Below the pieces are notes generated by a model. The model had not been told where the DNA came from. It searched no databases and saw only the letters and a program-made list of their open reading frames with translations. The translations under genes were made by a program, and so were the position numbers. A DNA stretch of 14,584 nucleotides from Sphaerochaeta sp. (GTDB lineage: Bacteria; Spirochaetota; Spirochaetia; Sphaerochaetales; Sphaerochaetaceae): assembly GCA_023228445.1 (NCBI GenBank), contig JALOBD010000045.1:1-14584 (forward strand), written 5' to 3'. The first letter of the stretch is position 1; each line of letters begins with the position of its first letter. Shown one piece after another: positions 6,323 to 13,476 of the stretch.

Positions 6323-6574
6323 ATGGAATCCAATAAGAAAGTGTTTGTCGGCCAGGTGGTCAGTGACAAGATGGATAAGACGATCGTCGTGGCCATCAAC
6401 AGCAGACGGTTGCACCCGTTGTACAAGAAGTATGTGACCCACACCAAGAAGGTGAAGGCCCACGACGAGAGAAATGAGGCAGCGATCGGTGACACCGTCA
6501 GGGTGGTCGAGTGCCGCCACATCAGCAAGGACAAGTGCTGGCGTCTCACCCAGATTCTTGAGCGTGCTCGCTGA
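6323..6574 (+). CDS. rpsQ: 30S ribosomal protein S17
   Basis: Primary 16S rRNA-binding protein of OB fold, involved in early small-subunit assembly. The 83-residue product shows VFVGQVVSDKMDKTIVVAI, the RLHPLYKKYVTHTKKVKAHDE loop and the signature GDTVRVVECRHISKDKCWRL, all family hallmarks. GGGAG (6308-6312), just after the rpmC stop, lies 10 nt before the ATG. This is the last gene of the classic S10 cluster; here it runs into the spc cluster with a 17-bp gap and no visible terminator or promoter. Confidence 0.96.
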   Translation: MESNKKVFVGQVVSDKMDKTIVVAINSRRLHPLYKKYVTHTKKVKAHDERNEAAIGDTVRVVECRHISKDKCWRLTQILERAR

Positions 6575-6591
6575 TTGAGGAGAGAGACGAT

Positions 6592-6957
6592 ATGGTACAG
6601 ATGCAGACATACTTGAACGTTGCGGACAACAGTGGAGCCAAGCGGGTGCAGTGCATCAAGGTGCTTGGCGGGACCCACCGCTACATTGCAGGCATCGGCG
6701 ACGTCATCGTTGTTGCTGTGAAGAACGCGCTTCCCCATGGCACCATCAAGAAGGGTGATGTCATGCGGGCGGTCATCGTTCGCACGAAGAAGGAATACCG
6801 CAGACCTGACGGTACCTATATCAGGTTCGATGATAACGCATGCGTCATCATCGATGCCAACAATAACCCACGCGGAAAGCGTATCTTCGGACCAGTGGCT
6901 CGTGAGCTTCGGGACAAGTATATGAAGATCGTCTCTCTCGCACCGGAAGTGTTGTAG
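6592..6957 (+). CDS. rplN: 50S ribosomal protein L14
   Basis: Large-subunit interface protein that takes part in a bridge to 16S rRNA and is the docking site of the silencing factor RsfS in other bacteria. The 121-residue product is close to the usual 122-123. It begins MVQMQTYLNVADNSGAKRV and has the L14 signature KKGDVMRAVIVRTKKEYRRPDG and the RIFGPVARELR block, ending SLAPEVL. GAGGAG (6577-6582) lies 9 nt upstream. It opens the spc cluster but has no promoter of its own that I can see. Confidence 0.97.
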   Translation: MVQMQTYLNVADNSGAKRVQCIKVLGGTHRYIAGIGDVIVVAVKNALPHGTIKKGDVMRAVIVRTKKEYRRPDGTYIRFDDNACVIIDANNNPRGKRIFGPVARELRDKYMKIVSLAPEVL

Positions 6958-6968
6958 GAGTTACGCAG

Positions 6969-7274
6969 ATGAAGCTGAAGAAGAACGACACTGTCGTGAT
7001 CATTGCCGGCAAAGACAAAGGCAAGAGCGGCAAGATTGTGAAGATCGACCACAAGCGTGAGCGGGTCATCGTGCAAGGTGCCAACATGGTCAAGAAGGCC
7101 ATGCGGAAGAAGACCTCCCAGGACAAGGGTGGGATCATGGAAATCGAGGCGCCGATCCACGTGAGCAACCTCATGTACCTCACCAACAAGGGCGAGGCGA
7201 CCAGAATCGGCTACAGGTTCGATGAGAACGGCAACAAAGTCCGCTTTGCCAAGAAGACCGGGGAAGAGATCTAA
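6969..7274 (+). CDS. rplX: 50S ribosomal protein L24
   Basis: Assembly-initiator protein of the large subunit, near the tunnel exit. The 101-residue product carries an N-terminal KOW motif: DTVVIIAGKDKGKSGKIVKI (9-28). VQGANMVKK and an EAPIHVSNLMYL segment follow, as in the family. AGGAG (6956-6960) overlaps the rplN stop, 8 nt before the ATG. The TAA stop shares its last A with the rplE start (TAATG at 7272-7276), suggesting coupled translation. Confidence 0.96.
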   Translation: MKLKKNDTVVIIAGKDKGKSGKIVKIDHKRERVIVQGANMVKKAMRKKTSQDKGGIMEIEAPIHVSNLMYLTNKGEATRIGYRFDENGNKVRFAKKTGEEI

Positions 7275-7825
7275 TGGAAAAGTTTGTACCAAACCTTAAG
7301 AAAAAATACCTGGAAGAAGTGGCGCCTGCCCTTCAGAAGGATCTCGGATTCAAGAGCTCCATGCAGATCCCCGTCCTTGAGAAGATCGTGGTCAGCGTTG
7401 GTGTTGGCGAAGCCATCACCAATAAGAAGCTGCTCGATTCGGCGGTCAAGGAGCTTGAGCTCATCACCGGCCAGCATGTGGTGAAGACCAAGGCCCGCAA
7501 GTCCATCGCGAACTTCAAGGTACGCGAAGGGTATGAGATTGGGGCAATGGTCACCTTGCGGGGGGACAACATGTGGTTCTTCCTCGAGCGTCTGATCAGC
7601 ATTGCCCTTCCCCGGGTCAAGGACTTCCGGGGGGTGAAGCCCAACGCATTCGACGGAAGAGGAAACTACTCGCTTGGTATCACCGAGCAGATCATCTTCC
7701 CCGAGATCGACTTTGACAAGATCGAGCGGGTCAGCGGCCTCAACGTGGCCATCGTGACGACCGCTCAAACCGATGAAGAAGGCTACGCCCTGCTGGAGAA
7801 GCTCGGCATGCCCTTCGCCAAATAA
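7274..7825 (+). CDS. rplE: 50S ribosomal protein L5
   Basis: Central-protuberance protein that binds 5S rRNA and contacts P-site tRNA. At 183 residues it has the family's normal size. Recognised blocks are the N-terminal helix with LKKKYLEEVAPALQKDLGFKSSMQIP, VVSVGVGEA, the KTKARKSIANFKVREG strand region, and RVKDFRGVKPNAFDGRGNYSLGI with the following EQIIFPEIDFDKI. The ATG overlaps the rplX stop by 1 nt. The ribosome binding site is weak (GGGGAAGAG just upstream), in line with coupling. Confidence 0.97.
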   Translation: MEKFVPNLKKKYLEEVAPALQKDLGFKSSMQIPVLEKIVVSVGVGEAITNKKLLDSAVKELELITGQHVVKTKARKSIANFKVREGYEIGAMVTLRGDNMWFFLERLISIALPRVKDFRGVKPNAFDGRGNYSLGITEQIIFPEIDFDKIERVSGLNVAIVTTAQTDEEGYALLEKLGMPFAK

Positions 7826-7835
7826 GGGTGGTTGT

Positions 7836-8021
7836 ATGGCAAAGAAATCAATGATCGTCAAGGCCAATAGGGAGCCCAAGTTCAGCTCTCGGCGGGTCAA
7901 CCGCTGCCGAGTGTGTGGTAGGCCGAGAGGCTATATGCGCAAGTTCGAGATGTGCAGAATCTGCTTCCGCAAGTTGGCAAGTGAAGGCCAGATTCCTGGC
8001 GTTACCAAATCGAGTTGGTAG
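7836..8021 (+). CDS. rpsN: 30S ribosomal protein S14, short zinc-binding type
   Basis: Head protein of the small subunit. At 61 residues it is the short type Z form, not the longer 89-101 residue form. It has a zinc ribbon with Cys24, Cys27, Cys40 and Cys43 (CX2C-X12-CX2C), and ends SEGQIPGVTKSSW as this type does. The start at 7836 gives the family N-terminus MAKKSMIVKA; an in-frame ATG at 7773 lies inside rplE and is rejected. The ribosome binding site AGGGTGG (7825-7831) overlaps the rplE stop. It sits between L5 and S8 as usual. Confidence 0.97.
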   Translation: MAKKSMIVKANREPKFSSRRVNRCRVCGRPRGYMRKFEMCRICFRKLASEGQIPGVTKSSW

Positions 8022-8030
8022 GAGAGAACC

Positions 8031-8429
8031 ATGGCTGTAAGTGATCCAGTTGCTGATATGCTGACTAAAATCAGGAATGCCAGTAGGGCCAAGCATGAGA
8101 AAGTAGATGTGTCCACCTCGAAGATGAAGCTTCAGATTGTGAAGATTCTCAAGAACGAGGGGTTCATCAAGAACTTCAAGAAGGTGACCAAGGATGGGAT
8201 TTCGTACATCCGCGTCTTTTTGAAGTACGATGAGGAAATGATGCCGGTGCTGCACGACCTGCAGCGCATCTCCACCCCCGGGCGGAGGGTCTATACCGGA
8301 TATCGGGATATGCCCCGCATTTATAACGGGCATGGTGTCGTGGTGGTCAGCACCTCCGCCGGTGTCATCACCGGCAAGAAGGCTGCAGAGAACAAGGTCG
8401 GTGGCGAACTGATCTGCTCGATTTGGTAA
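8031..8429 (+). CDS. rpsH: 30S ribosomal protein S8
   Basis: Primary 16S rRNA-binding protein of the platform. In E. coli S8 represses the spc operon by binding at the start of rplE. The 132-residue product has the family's usual length, with DPVADMLTKIRNA at the start and the C-terminal signature STSAGVITGKKAAENKVGGELICSIW. AGGAGA (8020-8025), overlapping the rpsN stop, precedes the ATG. I did not find an obvious S8-type regulatory hairpin at the start of rplE by eye. Confidence 0.97.
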   Translation: MAVSDPVADMLTKIRNASRAKHEKVDVSTSKMKLQIVKILKNEGFIKNFKKVTKDGISYIRVFLKYDEEMMPVLHDLQRISTPGRRVYTGYRDMPRIYNGHGVVVVSTSAGVITGKKAAENKVGGELICSIW

Positions 8430-8440
8430 GGTGGTATAGA

Positions 8441-8986
8441 ATGTCCAGAATTGGAAAGATGCCGATCACAGTACCCGCAGGAGTGAAGGTCGCCGTCAAG
8501 GATGGGTTCATCCACGTTGAGGGGCCGAAGGGCGCGCTCAACTGCAAGACGCGTGATGAGGTCACCCTCAAGATCGGCAAGGAAGAGATCAACGTCGTGG
8601 CAATCGATGATTCGAAGGCTGCCAACAGCTACCAGGGCCTCTATCGCCAGTTGGTCAACAACATGGTGGTCGGAGTTTCGACGGGCTATTCGAAGAGCTT
8701 GATCATCAATGGTGTTGGCTTCCGTGCAGACCTGAAGGGGGATGTACTGAGTCTCAACCTTGGCTTCGCCCAGCCGATCGAGGTGATGGTGCCCCAGGGG
8801 ATCACCGTGACGGTCGAGACCCCCAACAAGATTACGCTCAGCGGAATCGACAAGCAGCAGGTCGGCCAGACCGCCGCAGATATCCGGTCGCTGCGCAAGC
8901 CCGAGCCGTACAAGGGCAAGGGGATCCGCTACGAGGACGAGGTCATCCGCCGCAAGGCAGGCAAGACCGCCTCAGGCAAGAAATAA
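8441..8986 (+). CDS. rplF: 50S ribosomal protein L6
   Basis: Large-subunit protein near the GTPase-factor site, built of two repeated alpha/beta domains. The product is 181 residues, a normal length. It starts MSRIGKMPITVPAGV, has HVEGPKG in domain 1 and GVGFRA at the domain junction, and carries the family signature PEPYKGKGIRY near the C-terminus. The start at 8441 is preferred over an in-frame ATG at 8423 that overlaps the end of rpsH, because it gives the conserved N-terminus and stands 6 nt after AAGGTGG (8428-8434). Confidence 0.97.
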   Translation: MSRIGKMPITVPAGVKVAVKDGFIHVEGPKGALNCKTRDEVTLKIGKEEINVVAIDDSKAANSYQGLYRQLVNNMVVGVSTGYSKSLIINGVGFRADLKGDVLSLNLGFAQPIEVMVPQGITVTVETPNKITLSGIDKQQVGQTAADIRSLRKPEPYKGKGIRYEDEVIRRKAGKTASGKK

Positions 8987-9000
8987 GGGGTAGGGAAGAG

Positions 9001-9360
9001 ATGAGTAGAGTTATTGCCAAGAATAAGCGACTTGCCCGGCGCAAGTTCCATATCCGCAAGAGTATCTTCGGCACGGCAGCGAAGCCGAGGATGAGCGTCT
9101 ATCGCAGCAATGCCCACATGTACGTGCAGGTCATCGACGACAATGCAGGTCATACGCTGGTCAGTGCCAATACGATGGAGGCTGAGCTGAAGGGCTTGAA
9201 GAACACGGTTGCCGATGCTGCGAAGCTGGGCGAAGCCGTAGGCAAGAGAATGCTTGAGAAGAATATTGATACCTGTGTCTTTGACCGCAATGGCCGCTTG
9301 TTCCACGGGGTTGTCAAGAGCATCGCAGACGGGGCCCGCAAGGCCGGTGTCAAGTTCTAG
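9001..9360 (+). CDS. rplR: 50S ribosomal protein L18
   Basis: 5S rRNA-binding protein of the central protuberance, partner of L5. The 119-residue product shows the basic N-terminus (RLARRKFHIRKSIFGTAAKPRMSVYRSNAHMYVQVIDD), then the central ASANTME-like segment LVSANTME and the C-terminal VFDRNGRLFHGVVKSIADGARKAGVKF typical of L18. AGGG (8992-8995) lies 5 nt before the ATG. It stands between L6 and S5 in the standard spc order. Confidence 0.96.
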   Translation: MSRVIAKNKRLARRKFHIRKSIFGTAAKPRMSVYRSNAHMYVQVIDDNAGHTLVSANTMEAELKGLKNTVADAAKLGEAVGKRMLEKNIDTCVFDRNGRLFHGVVKSIADGARKAGVKF

Positions 9361-9369
9361 GGGGAGAGT

Positions 9370-9900
9370 GTGGATAAACCGAGAGAGAGAGATAGGAACC
9401 GCGACCGCGATCGGGACAAGAGTGATGGATACGTCGAGAAGTTGATCAAGCTCAACCGCGTGGCCAAGGTCGTCAAGGGTGGACGAAGGTTCTCCTTCAG
9501 CGCCCTGGTCGTCGTCGGCGACCAGAACGGCAAGGTCGGCTACGGCTTCGGCAAGGCCAATGATGTGGCCGAGGCGATCCGCAAGGCCACCGAGCGCGCC
9601 AAGGCGAACATGATCACCGTGGCGGTCAAGAAGAGCACCATTCCCCATGAGATCATCGGTAAATACAAGAGCGCAAGCGTGCTGCTCAAGCCGGCGGTCC
9701 CCGGTACCGGTGTCATCGCCGGTGGTGCGGTGCGCGCCATCTGTGACGCCTGCGGTATCACCGACATCCTGACGAAGAACCTCGGCTCGAAGAATGCCAT
9801 CAACATTGTGAAGGCAGCTTTCGACGGCTTTGAGAACCTCTTCGACTCCAAGGTTGTTGCGAAGAACCGGGGCAAGTCCCTGAAAGAGATGTGGGGGTAA
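9370..9900 (+). CDS. rpsE: 30S ribosomal protein S5
   Basis: Small-subunit protein at the mRNA entry channel that affects decoding fidelity. The 176-residue product contains the N-terminal double-stranded-RNA-binding fold with KVVKGGRRFSFSALVVVGD, the loop where spectinomycin-resistance changes lie in other bacteria, then GYGFGKANDV and the C-terminal domain with VPGTGVIAGGAVRAICDACGI. The start is GTG at 9370, the only in-frame start before the conserved core, behind an AGGGGG/GGAG site overlapping the rplR stop. Residues 5-17 form an arginine/aspartate-rich tail with alternating R and D, encoded by GA- and CG-rich repeats; this is a lineage-type extension rather than part of the conserved fold. 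Confidence 0.97.
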   Translation: MDKPRERDRNRDRDRDKSDGYVEKLIKLNRVAKVVKGGRRFSFSALVVVGDQNGKVGYGFGKANDVAEAIRKATERAKANMITVAVKKSTIPHEIIGKYKSASVLLKPAVPGTGVIAGGAVRAICDACGITDILTKNLGSKNAINIVKAAFDGFENLFDSKVVAKNRGKSLKEMWG

Positions 9901-9904
9901 GGTG

Positions 9905-10093
9905 ATGGCTGAAGTGAAGAAGATCAAGATTACCCTGGTGCGCAGCGTCGCCCGGACCCTTCCGGCGCAGCGGCGGACCGTAAAGGCACTCGGACTGGGG
10001 AGGATTTCCAGCTCCGTGGTACACGAGGCAAGCGCCCCGATCCTCGGTATGGTCAGGGTTGTCTCACACCTTGTGAAAGTCGAGGAGTTGTAA
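9905..10093 (+). CDS. rpmD: 50S ribosomal protein L30
   Basis: Small large-subunit protein, dispensable or absent in some bacteria. The 62-residue product has the L30 pattern: KIKITLVRSVARTLPAQRRTVKALGLGRISSSVVHEASAPILGMVRVVSHLVKVEE. The start is taken as ATG 9905; GTG at 9902 is in frame but would give no conserved residue and lies within the likely ribosome binding site AAGGTG. A GGGGG run (9893-9897) at the end of rpsE may be the actual site, 7 nt away. Confidence 0.95.
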   Translation: MAEVKKIKITLVRSVARTLPAQRRTVKALGLGRISSSVVHEASAPILGMVRVVSHLVKVEEL

Positions 10094-10094
10094 G

Positions 10095-10526
10095 ATGGGC
10101 ATGATCAAGGCACCCAAGGGTGCAAATAGAAAGAAGACAATCGTTGGCCGGGGGGTCGCCAGCAAAGGGCGGACCTGCGGCAGGGGCCACAACGGCCAGA
10201 ACTCCCGCTCCGGTGGTGGGGTGCGCCCCGGCTTCGAGGGTGGGCAGATGCCCCTCTACCGCCGTCTTGCACGTCGTGGTTTCAACAACGGCCCCTTCAA
10301 GGTGGAGTATGCCGTTGTCTCGCTTGATGAGATTTCCCTGACCTTTGAGGATGGCGATGTCGTCACCCTTGATGCTCTCAAGGAGACCGGACTGGTCAAG
10401 GGCGCACGCACCCAGGCAAAGATCCTGAACAACGGCGAGCTGACCAAGAAGGTGGTCATCGATGGAGTGAAGGTTTCCGCAAGCGCAATCGAGAAGATTA
10501 AGGCTGCGGGTGGCGAAATCAAATAA
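10095..10526 (+). CDS. rplO: 50S ribosomal protein L15
   Basis: Late-assembly large-subunit protein with a long basic extension. The 143-residue product has the glycine/arginine-rich N-terminal part (VGRGVASKGRTCGRGHNGQNSRSGG) and the signature FEGGQMPLYRRLARRGF. The C-terminal domain with DALKETGLVKGARTQAKILNNGELTKKV is also typical. The N-terminus lacks the usual short LxxLKP lead and starts MGMIKAPKGANRKK. GAGGAG (10082-10087) at the end of rpmD lies 7 nt before the ATG, and only one base separates the two genes. Confidence 0.96.
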   Translation: MGMIKAPKGANRKKTIVGRGVASKGRTCGRGHNGQNSRSGGGVRPGFEGGQMPLYRRLARRGFNNGPFKVEYAVVSLDEISLTFEDGDVVTLDALKETGLVKGARTQAKILNNGELTKKVVIDGVKVSASAIEKIKAAGGEIK

Positions 10527-10540
10527 GAAAGAAGGGCGTC

Positions 10541-11857
10541 ATGGCAAACTCCTTAGTTGAGATGTATCGAATCAAGAGTCTTCGAAAGAAGATTTTCATC
10601 ACCCTTGGCCTGTTGATCATCACCAGGGTCGGGGCGGTGATTCCCATTCCCGGCATCGACCCTGTGGTACTGAAGCGGTTCTTCCTCTCGCAGAGTGCAA
10701 CTACGAATATCGGGTTGACCGAGTATTTGAACTTCTTCTCCGGTGGAGCGTTCTCCAACTTCTCCCTCTTTATGCTCGGCGTCATGCCCTACATCAGCAC
10801 GCAGATCATCCTGCAGCTCTTGATGTTGGTCCTCCCGAGCCTGAAGAAGCTGGCGCAGGACCCCTCCGGGCAGAAGAAGATCCAGCAGTACACCCGCTTG
10901 GGGACGATTGTGGTCTGTCTGGTCCAATCGTATGTGGTTACCATCTACGCCAACTCGATTCCCGGCGTGCTTACGATGGGGTTGCTCGCGTTCACGTTGG
11001 TCGCCATGATGACGGTGACCACCGGCTCGATGCTGCTGGTGTGGATCGGCAACAAGATCACCGAGTGGGGTGTCGGAAACGGCATCAGCCTGTTGATCTT
11101 TGCCGGTATCGTGGCACGATTCCCCTCGGCGATGAGCGTACTCTTCCAGTCCATCAGTACTGGAGTGCTCAACCCGATCGTCGTGCTCGTCGTATTTGTG
11201 ATGTTCCTGGTCGTCGTAGCCCTGGTGGTGTACGAGGAGCAGGGGGTGCGCAAGATTCCCGTGAACTACGCCAAACGCGTGGTCGGCCGCAAGATGTATG
11301 GGGCGCAGTCCACCTACATCCCCATCAAGGTCAACCCCTCCGGCGTCATTCCTGTGATCTTCTCCAGCGCCCTGCTCTCCTTCCCGCTGCAGATTGCCAC
11401 GACACTGGGGCCGGAGGTGCGATGGCTTGCCGCCTTCGCCAACTGGTTGAATCCGCAGGGTGCCCCCTATCTGATTATCTACGCCCTGCTGATCATAGCT
11501 TTCTCGTTCTTCTATACGCAGGTGTCGATGAACCCGGTGGAGATGGCAAAGCAGATCCGTGAGAACGGAGGCTCCGTGCCCGGAGTACGCACTGAGAAGC
11601 TGGAGGAGTACCTTTCACGGGTGCTCAACCGCATCGTGCTGCCCGGCTCCCTCTTCCTCGCCTTCATCGCCCTGATCCCGACGCTGGTGCAGCGGTTCTT
11701 CCACTTCCCGGCAGCGGTGGCGATGCTCTTTGGCGGCACGTCGCTCTTGATCCTGGTCGGTGTCGATCTCGATACGATGCGCCAGATCGAGGGGATCATG
11801 AAGATGCACCACTACGATGGGTTCAGCGTGGGCAAGAAGAAGTCGAAGCATATATAA
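10541..11857 (+). CDS. secY: protein translocase subunit SecY
   Basis: Channel subunit of the Sec translocase in the cytoplasmic membrane, passing or inserting most exported and membrane proteins. The 438-residue product has ten hydrophobic segments at roughly 18-36, 76-100 (after a plug region near 65-75), 118-138, 146-168, 180-196, 210-231, 264-286, 308-328, 365-384 and 391-410. Family landmarks are MPYISTQIILQLL (82-94), IPVNYAKRVVGRKMYG with PIKVNPSGVIPVIFSS, and the cytosolic loop VPGVR whose Arg350 matches the essential Arg357 of E. coli. That loop reads VPGVRTEKLEEYL, without the usual proline-glycine after the arginine. AAGGG (10532-10536) lies about 5 nt before the ATG. adk, map and infA do not follow; rpmJ comes next after 15 bp. 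Confidence 0.98.
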   Translation: MANSLVEMYRIKSLRKKIFITLGLLIITRVGAVIPIPGIDPVVLKRFFLSQSATTNIGLTEYLNFFSGGAFSNFSLFMLGVMPYISTQIILQLLMLVLPSLKKLAQDPSGQKKIQQYTRLGTIVVCLVQSYVVTIYANSIPGVLTMGLLAFTLVAMMTVTTGSMLLVWIGNKITEWGVGNGISLLIFAGIVARFPSAMSVLFQSISTGVLNPIVVLVVFVMFLVVVALVVYEEQGVRKIPVNYAKRVVGRKMYGAQSTYIPIKVNPSGVIPVIFSSALLSFPLQIATTLGPEVRWLAAFANWLNPQGAPYLIIYALLIIAFSFFYTQVSMNPVEMAKQIRENGGSVPGVRTEKLEEYLSRVLNRIVLPGSLFLAFIALIPTLVQRFFHFPAAVAMLFGGTSLLILVGVDLDTMRQIEGIMKMHHYDGFSVGKKKSKHI

Positions 11858-11872
11858 GAATGGAGACTGGAC

Positions 11873-11986
11873 ATGAAAGTGAGAGCAAGTGTCAAACCGA
11901 TTTGTGACAAATGCAAGGTAGTCAGGCGCAATGGGGTGGTACGCATCATCTGCGAGAACCCCAAGCATAAGCAGAGACAGAGATGA
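11873..11986 (+). CDS. rpmJ: 50S ribosomal protein L36
   Basis: The smallest large-subunit protein, near the peptidyl transferase region. The 37-residue product begins MKVRASVKPICDKCK and keeps all zinc ligands: Cys11, Cys14, Cys27 and His32 (CX2C-X12-C-X4-H), so it is the zinc-binding form. GGAG (11862-11865) lies 7 nt before the ATG. It stands between secY and rpsM as in E. coli, where it ends the spc operon. A 52-bp spacer follows. Confidence 0.97.
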   Translation: MKVRASVKPICDKCKVVRRNGVVRIICENPKHKQRQR

Positions 11987-12038
11987 CCGGGTTCGGCGAA
12001 AGCCCTCGACTCGATAAGGGAAATTCAGGAGGCCATTG
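11987..12038 (+). promoter_or_regulatory. possible structured leader of the alpha cluster
   Basis: This 52-bp spacer is the longest one after rpsJ. It holds GGC-GAAA-GCC (11995-12004), a short stem capped by a GNRA-type tetraloop, and an overlapping alternative in which CCC (12003-12005) pairs with GGG (12018-12020) around a TCG-ACT-CGA stem. GGG at 11989-11991 can also compete for the same CCC. In E. coli S4 represses the alpha operon by binding a pseudoknot at the same place, before rpsM, and rpsD is in this operon here. The parallel is inference; the stems are short. A strong AGGAGG (12027-12032) closes the spacer. Confidence 0.35.
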
Positions 12039-12404
12039 ATGGCGAGAATTGCAGGTGTAGATTTGCCGAACAAGGCAACGAAGATTGCCTTGACCTATAT
12101 CTACGGAATCGGAAGGTTTTCGGCGGTTGAGATTTGTGAGAAGACGAAGATCGATCCCGATGCCAATATCAATACCCTCTCCAACGAGGATCTGGCGCTC
12201 TTGCGTCACACCATCGAGGAGGAGTACAAGGTTGAGGGACGCCTCCGCACTGAGGTTGCCCTGAACATCAAGCGCCTTATGGACATCGGTTGCTACCGCG
12301 GCCTTCGTCATCGTAGGGGTCTTCCCGTCAGGGGTCAGCGGACCAAGACCAATGCCCGCACCCGTAAGGGCAGGAAGAAGACCGTTGCCGGTAAGAAGAA
12401 ATAA
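12039..12404 (+). CDS. rpsM: 30S ribosomal protein S13
   Basis: Head protein of the small subunit, partner of S19, in bridges to the large subunit and contact with P-site tRNA through its basic tail. The 121-residue product has the usual length: MARIAGVDLPNKATKIALTYIYGIG at the start, and the signature CYRGLRHRRGLPVRGQRTKTNARTRKG near the end, with a lysine-rich tail. The start ATG at 12039 lies 6 nt after AGGAGG (12027-12032); an in-frame TTG just before it is rejected. It opens the alpha cluster. Confidence 0.97.
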   Translation: MARIAGVDLPNKATKIALTYIYGIGRFSAVEICEKTKIDPDANINTLSNEDLALLRHTIEEEYKVEGRLRTEVALNIKRLMDIGCYRGLRHRRGLPVRGQRTKTNARTRKGRKKTVAGKKK

Positions 12405-12418
12405 GGAGCATTGACCGT

Positions 12419-12808
12419 ATGGCTAAGGCAAAAGCAAAGACAAAGAGAAGAGTCAAGAAGACTGTCTATGAGGGCAACGTCTATATCCAGGCGACCTTCA
12501 ACAATACCATTGTCACCGTGACCGACCTCAACGGCAACGCGGTGTCGTGGGCAAGTGCCGGCGGACTCGGCTTCCGCGGGGCAAAGAAGTCCACCCCTTA
12601 CGCAGCACAGACCACAGCCGAGAAGGCTGCCAAGGCTGCCATGGACAGCGGGCTTCAGGAAGTGAACGTATTTGTGAAGGGGCCGGGCGTCGGGCGTGAG
12701 AGCGCCATCCGCACCCTTGGTGTCCTCGGGCTGAAGGTCCGCTCTATTCGCGACATCACCCCGATTCCGCACAACGGATGCAGACCTCGCAAGAGTAGAC
12801 GAGTCTGA
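12419..12808 (+). CDS. rpsK: 30S ribosomal protein S11
   Basis: Platform protein of the small subunit close to the E site and mRNA exit. The 129-residue product has a lysine-rich start (MAKAKAKTKRRVKKTV), the block GNVYIQATFNNTIVTVTD, GGLGFRGAKKSTPYAAQ, and the C-terminal signature RSIRDITPIPHNGCRPRKSRRV. The PHNG asparagine matches the one converted to isoaspartate in E. coli S11. AAGGAG (12403-12408), overlapping the rpsM stop, lies 10 nt before the ATG. Confidence 0.97.
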   Translation: MAKAKAKTKRRVKKTVYEGNVYIQATFNNTIVTVTDLNGNAVSWASAGGLGFRGAKKSTPYAAQTTAEKAAKAAMDSGLQEVNVFVKGPGVGRESAIRTLGVLGLKVRSIRDITPIPHNGCRPRKSRRV

Positions 12809-12825
12809 ACAGGAGAGAGTAGGCA

Positions 12826-13467
12826 ATGGCAAGATATACTGGACCTAAGTGCAGATATTGCAGGGCGGAGCGAACCAAGCTGTTCCTCAAGGGCGATCGG
12901 TGCCTTTCGAGCAAGTGCCCGATGAACGACATCAAGTCCACCGGAACCCCCGGCAAGGATCCTCGGGCTCGGACGAGGAAGCCGACCGACTACGGTCTGC
13001 AGCTGCGTGAGAAGCAGAAGCTGAAGAGGACCTACTGCATGCTGGAGAAGCAGTTCAAGCTCTTCTTCAACGAAGCAGCCAGGATTCCCGGCAAGACCGG
13101 TGAGAACCTGATCATGCTGCTTGAGCAGCGGCTCGACAACGTTGTCTTCCGCCTGCACTTCGCTTCCAGCCGCAACCAGGCCGCCCAATTTGTCAACCAC
13201 GGCCACATCTTCGTCAACGGCAAGCGCGTGGACATCCCGTCCTACCGCCTCAAGCCCGGCGACGTGGTCTCCGTTGGCCCGCGCGGTCAAAAGATGCTGA
13301 TCATCAAGGAAAACCTCAAGGAGTTCACCAAGAGTGGAGTCAGTCCCTGGCTTACCCTCGACGTGGATGCCATGAAGGGGACCTTTGTAGCAGTTCCGAG
13401 GAGAAGTGAGGTCACCGAGCTCGAGAAGATTAACGAGCAGCTGATCGTCGAGTTGTATTCCAGATAA
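12826..13467 (+). CDS. rpsD: 30S ribosomal protein S4, zinc-binding form
   Basis: Primary assembly protein of the small-subunit body; in E. coli it represses the alpha operon. The 213-residue product has an N-terminal zinc knuckle with Cys9, Cys12, Cys26 and Cys31 (CX2C-X13-C-X4-C), as in Thermus S4 and unlike E. coli S4. The S4 RNA-binding domain follows, with LEQRLDNVVFRLHFASSRNQAAQFVNHGHIFVNGKRVDIPSYRLKPGD. AGGAG (12811-12815) lies 10 nt before the ATG. It sits between rpsK and rpoA as in E. coli; in Bacillus and several other groups rpsD is elsewhere. Confidence 0.97.
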   Translation: MARYTGPKCRYCRAERTKLFLKGDRCLSSKCPMNDIKSTGTPGKDPRARTRKPTDYGLQLREKQKLKRTYCMLEKQFKLFFNEAARIPGKTGENLIMLLEQRLDNVVFRLHFASSRNQAAQFVNHGHIFVNGKRVDIPSYRLKPGDVVSVGPRGQKMLIIKENLKEFTKSGVSPWLTLDVDAMKGTFVAVPRRSEVTELEKINEQLIVELYSR

Positions 13468-13476
13468 GGAGTAACC

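Noticed and set aside
10527..10540. Separate promoter or terminator before secY
   Set aside because: The gap is 14 bp and holds only a ribosome binding site.
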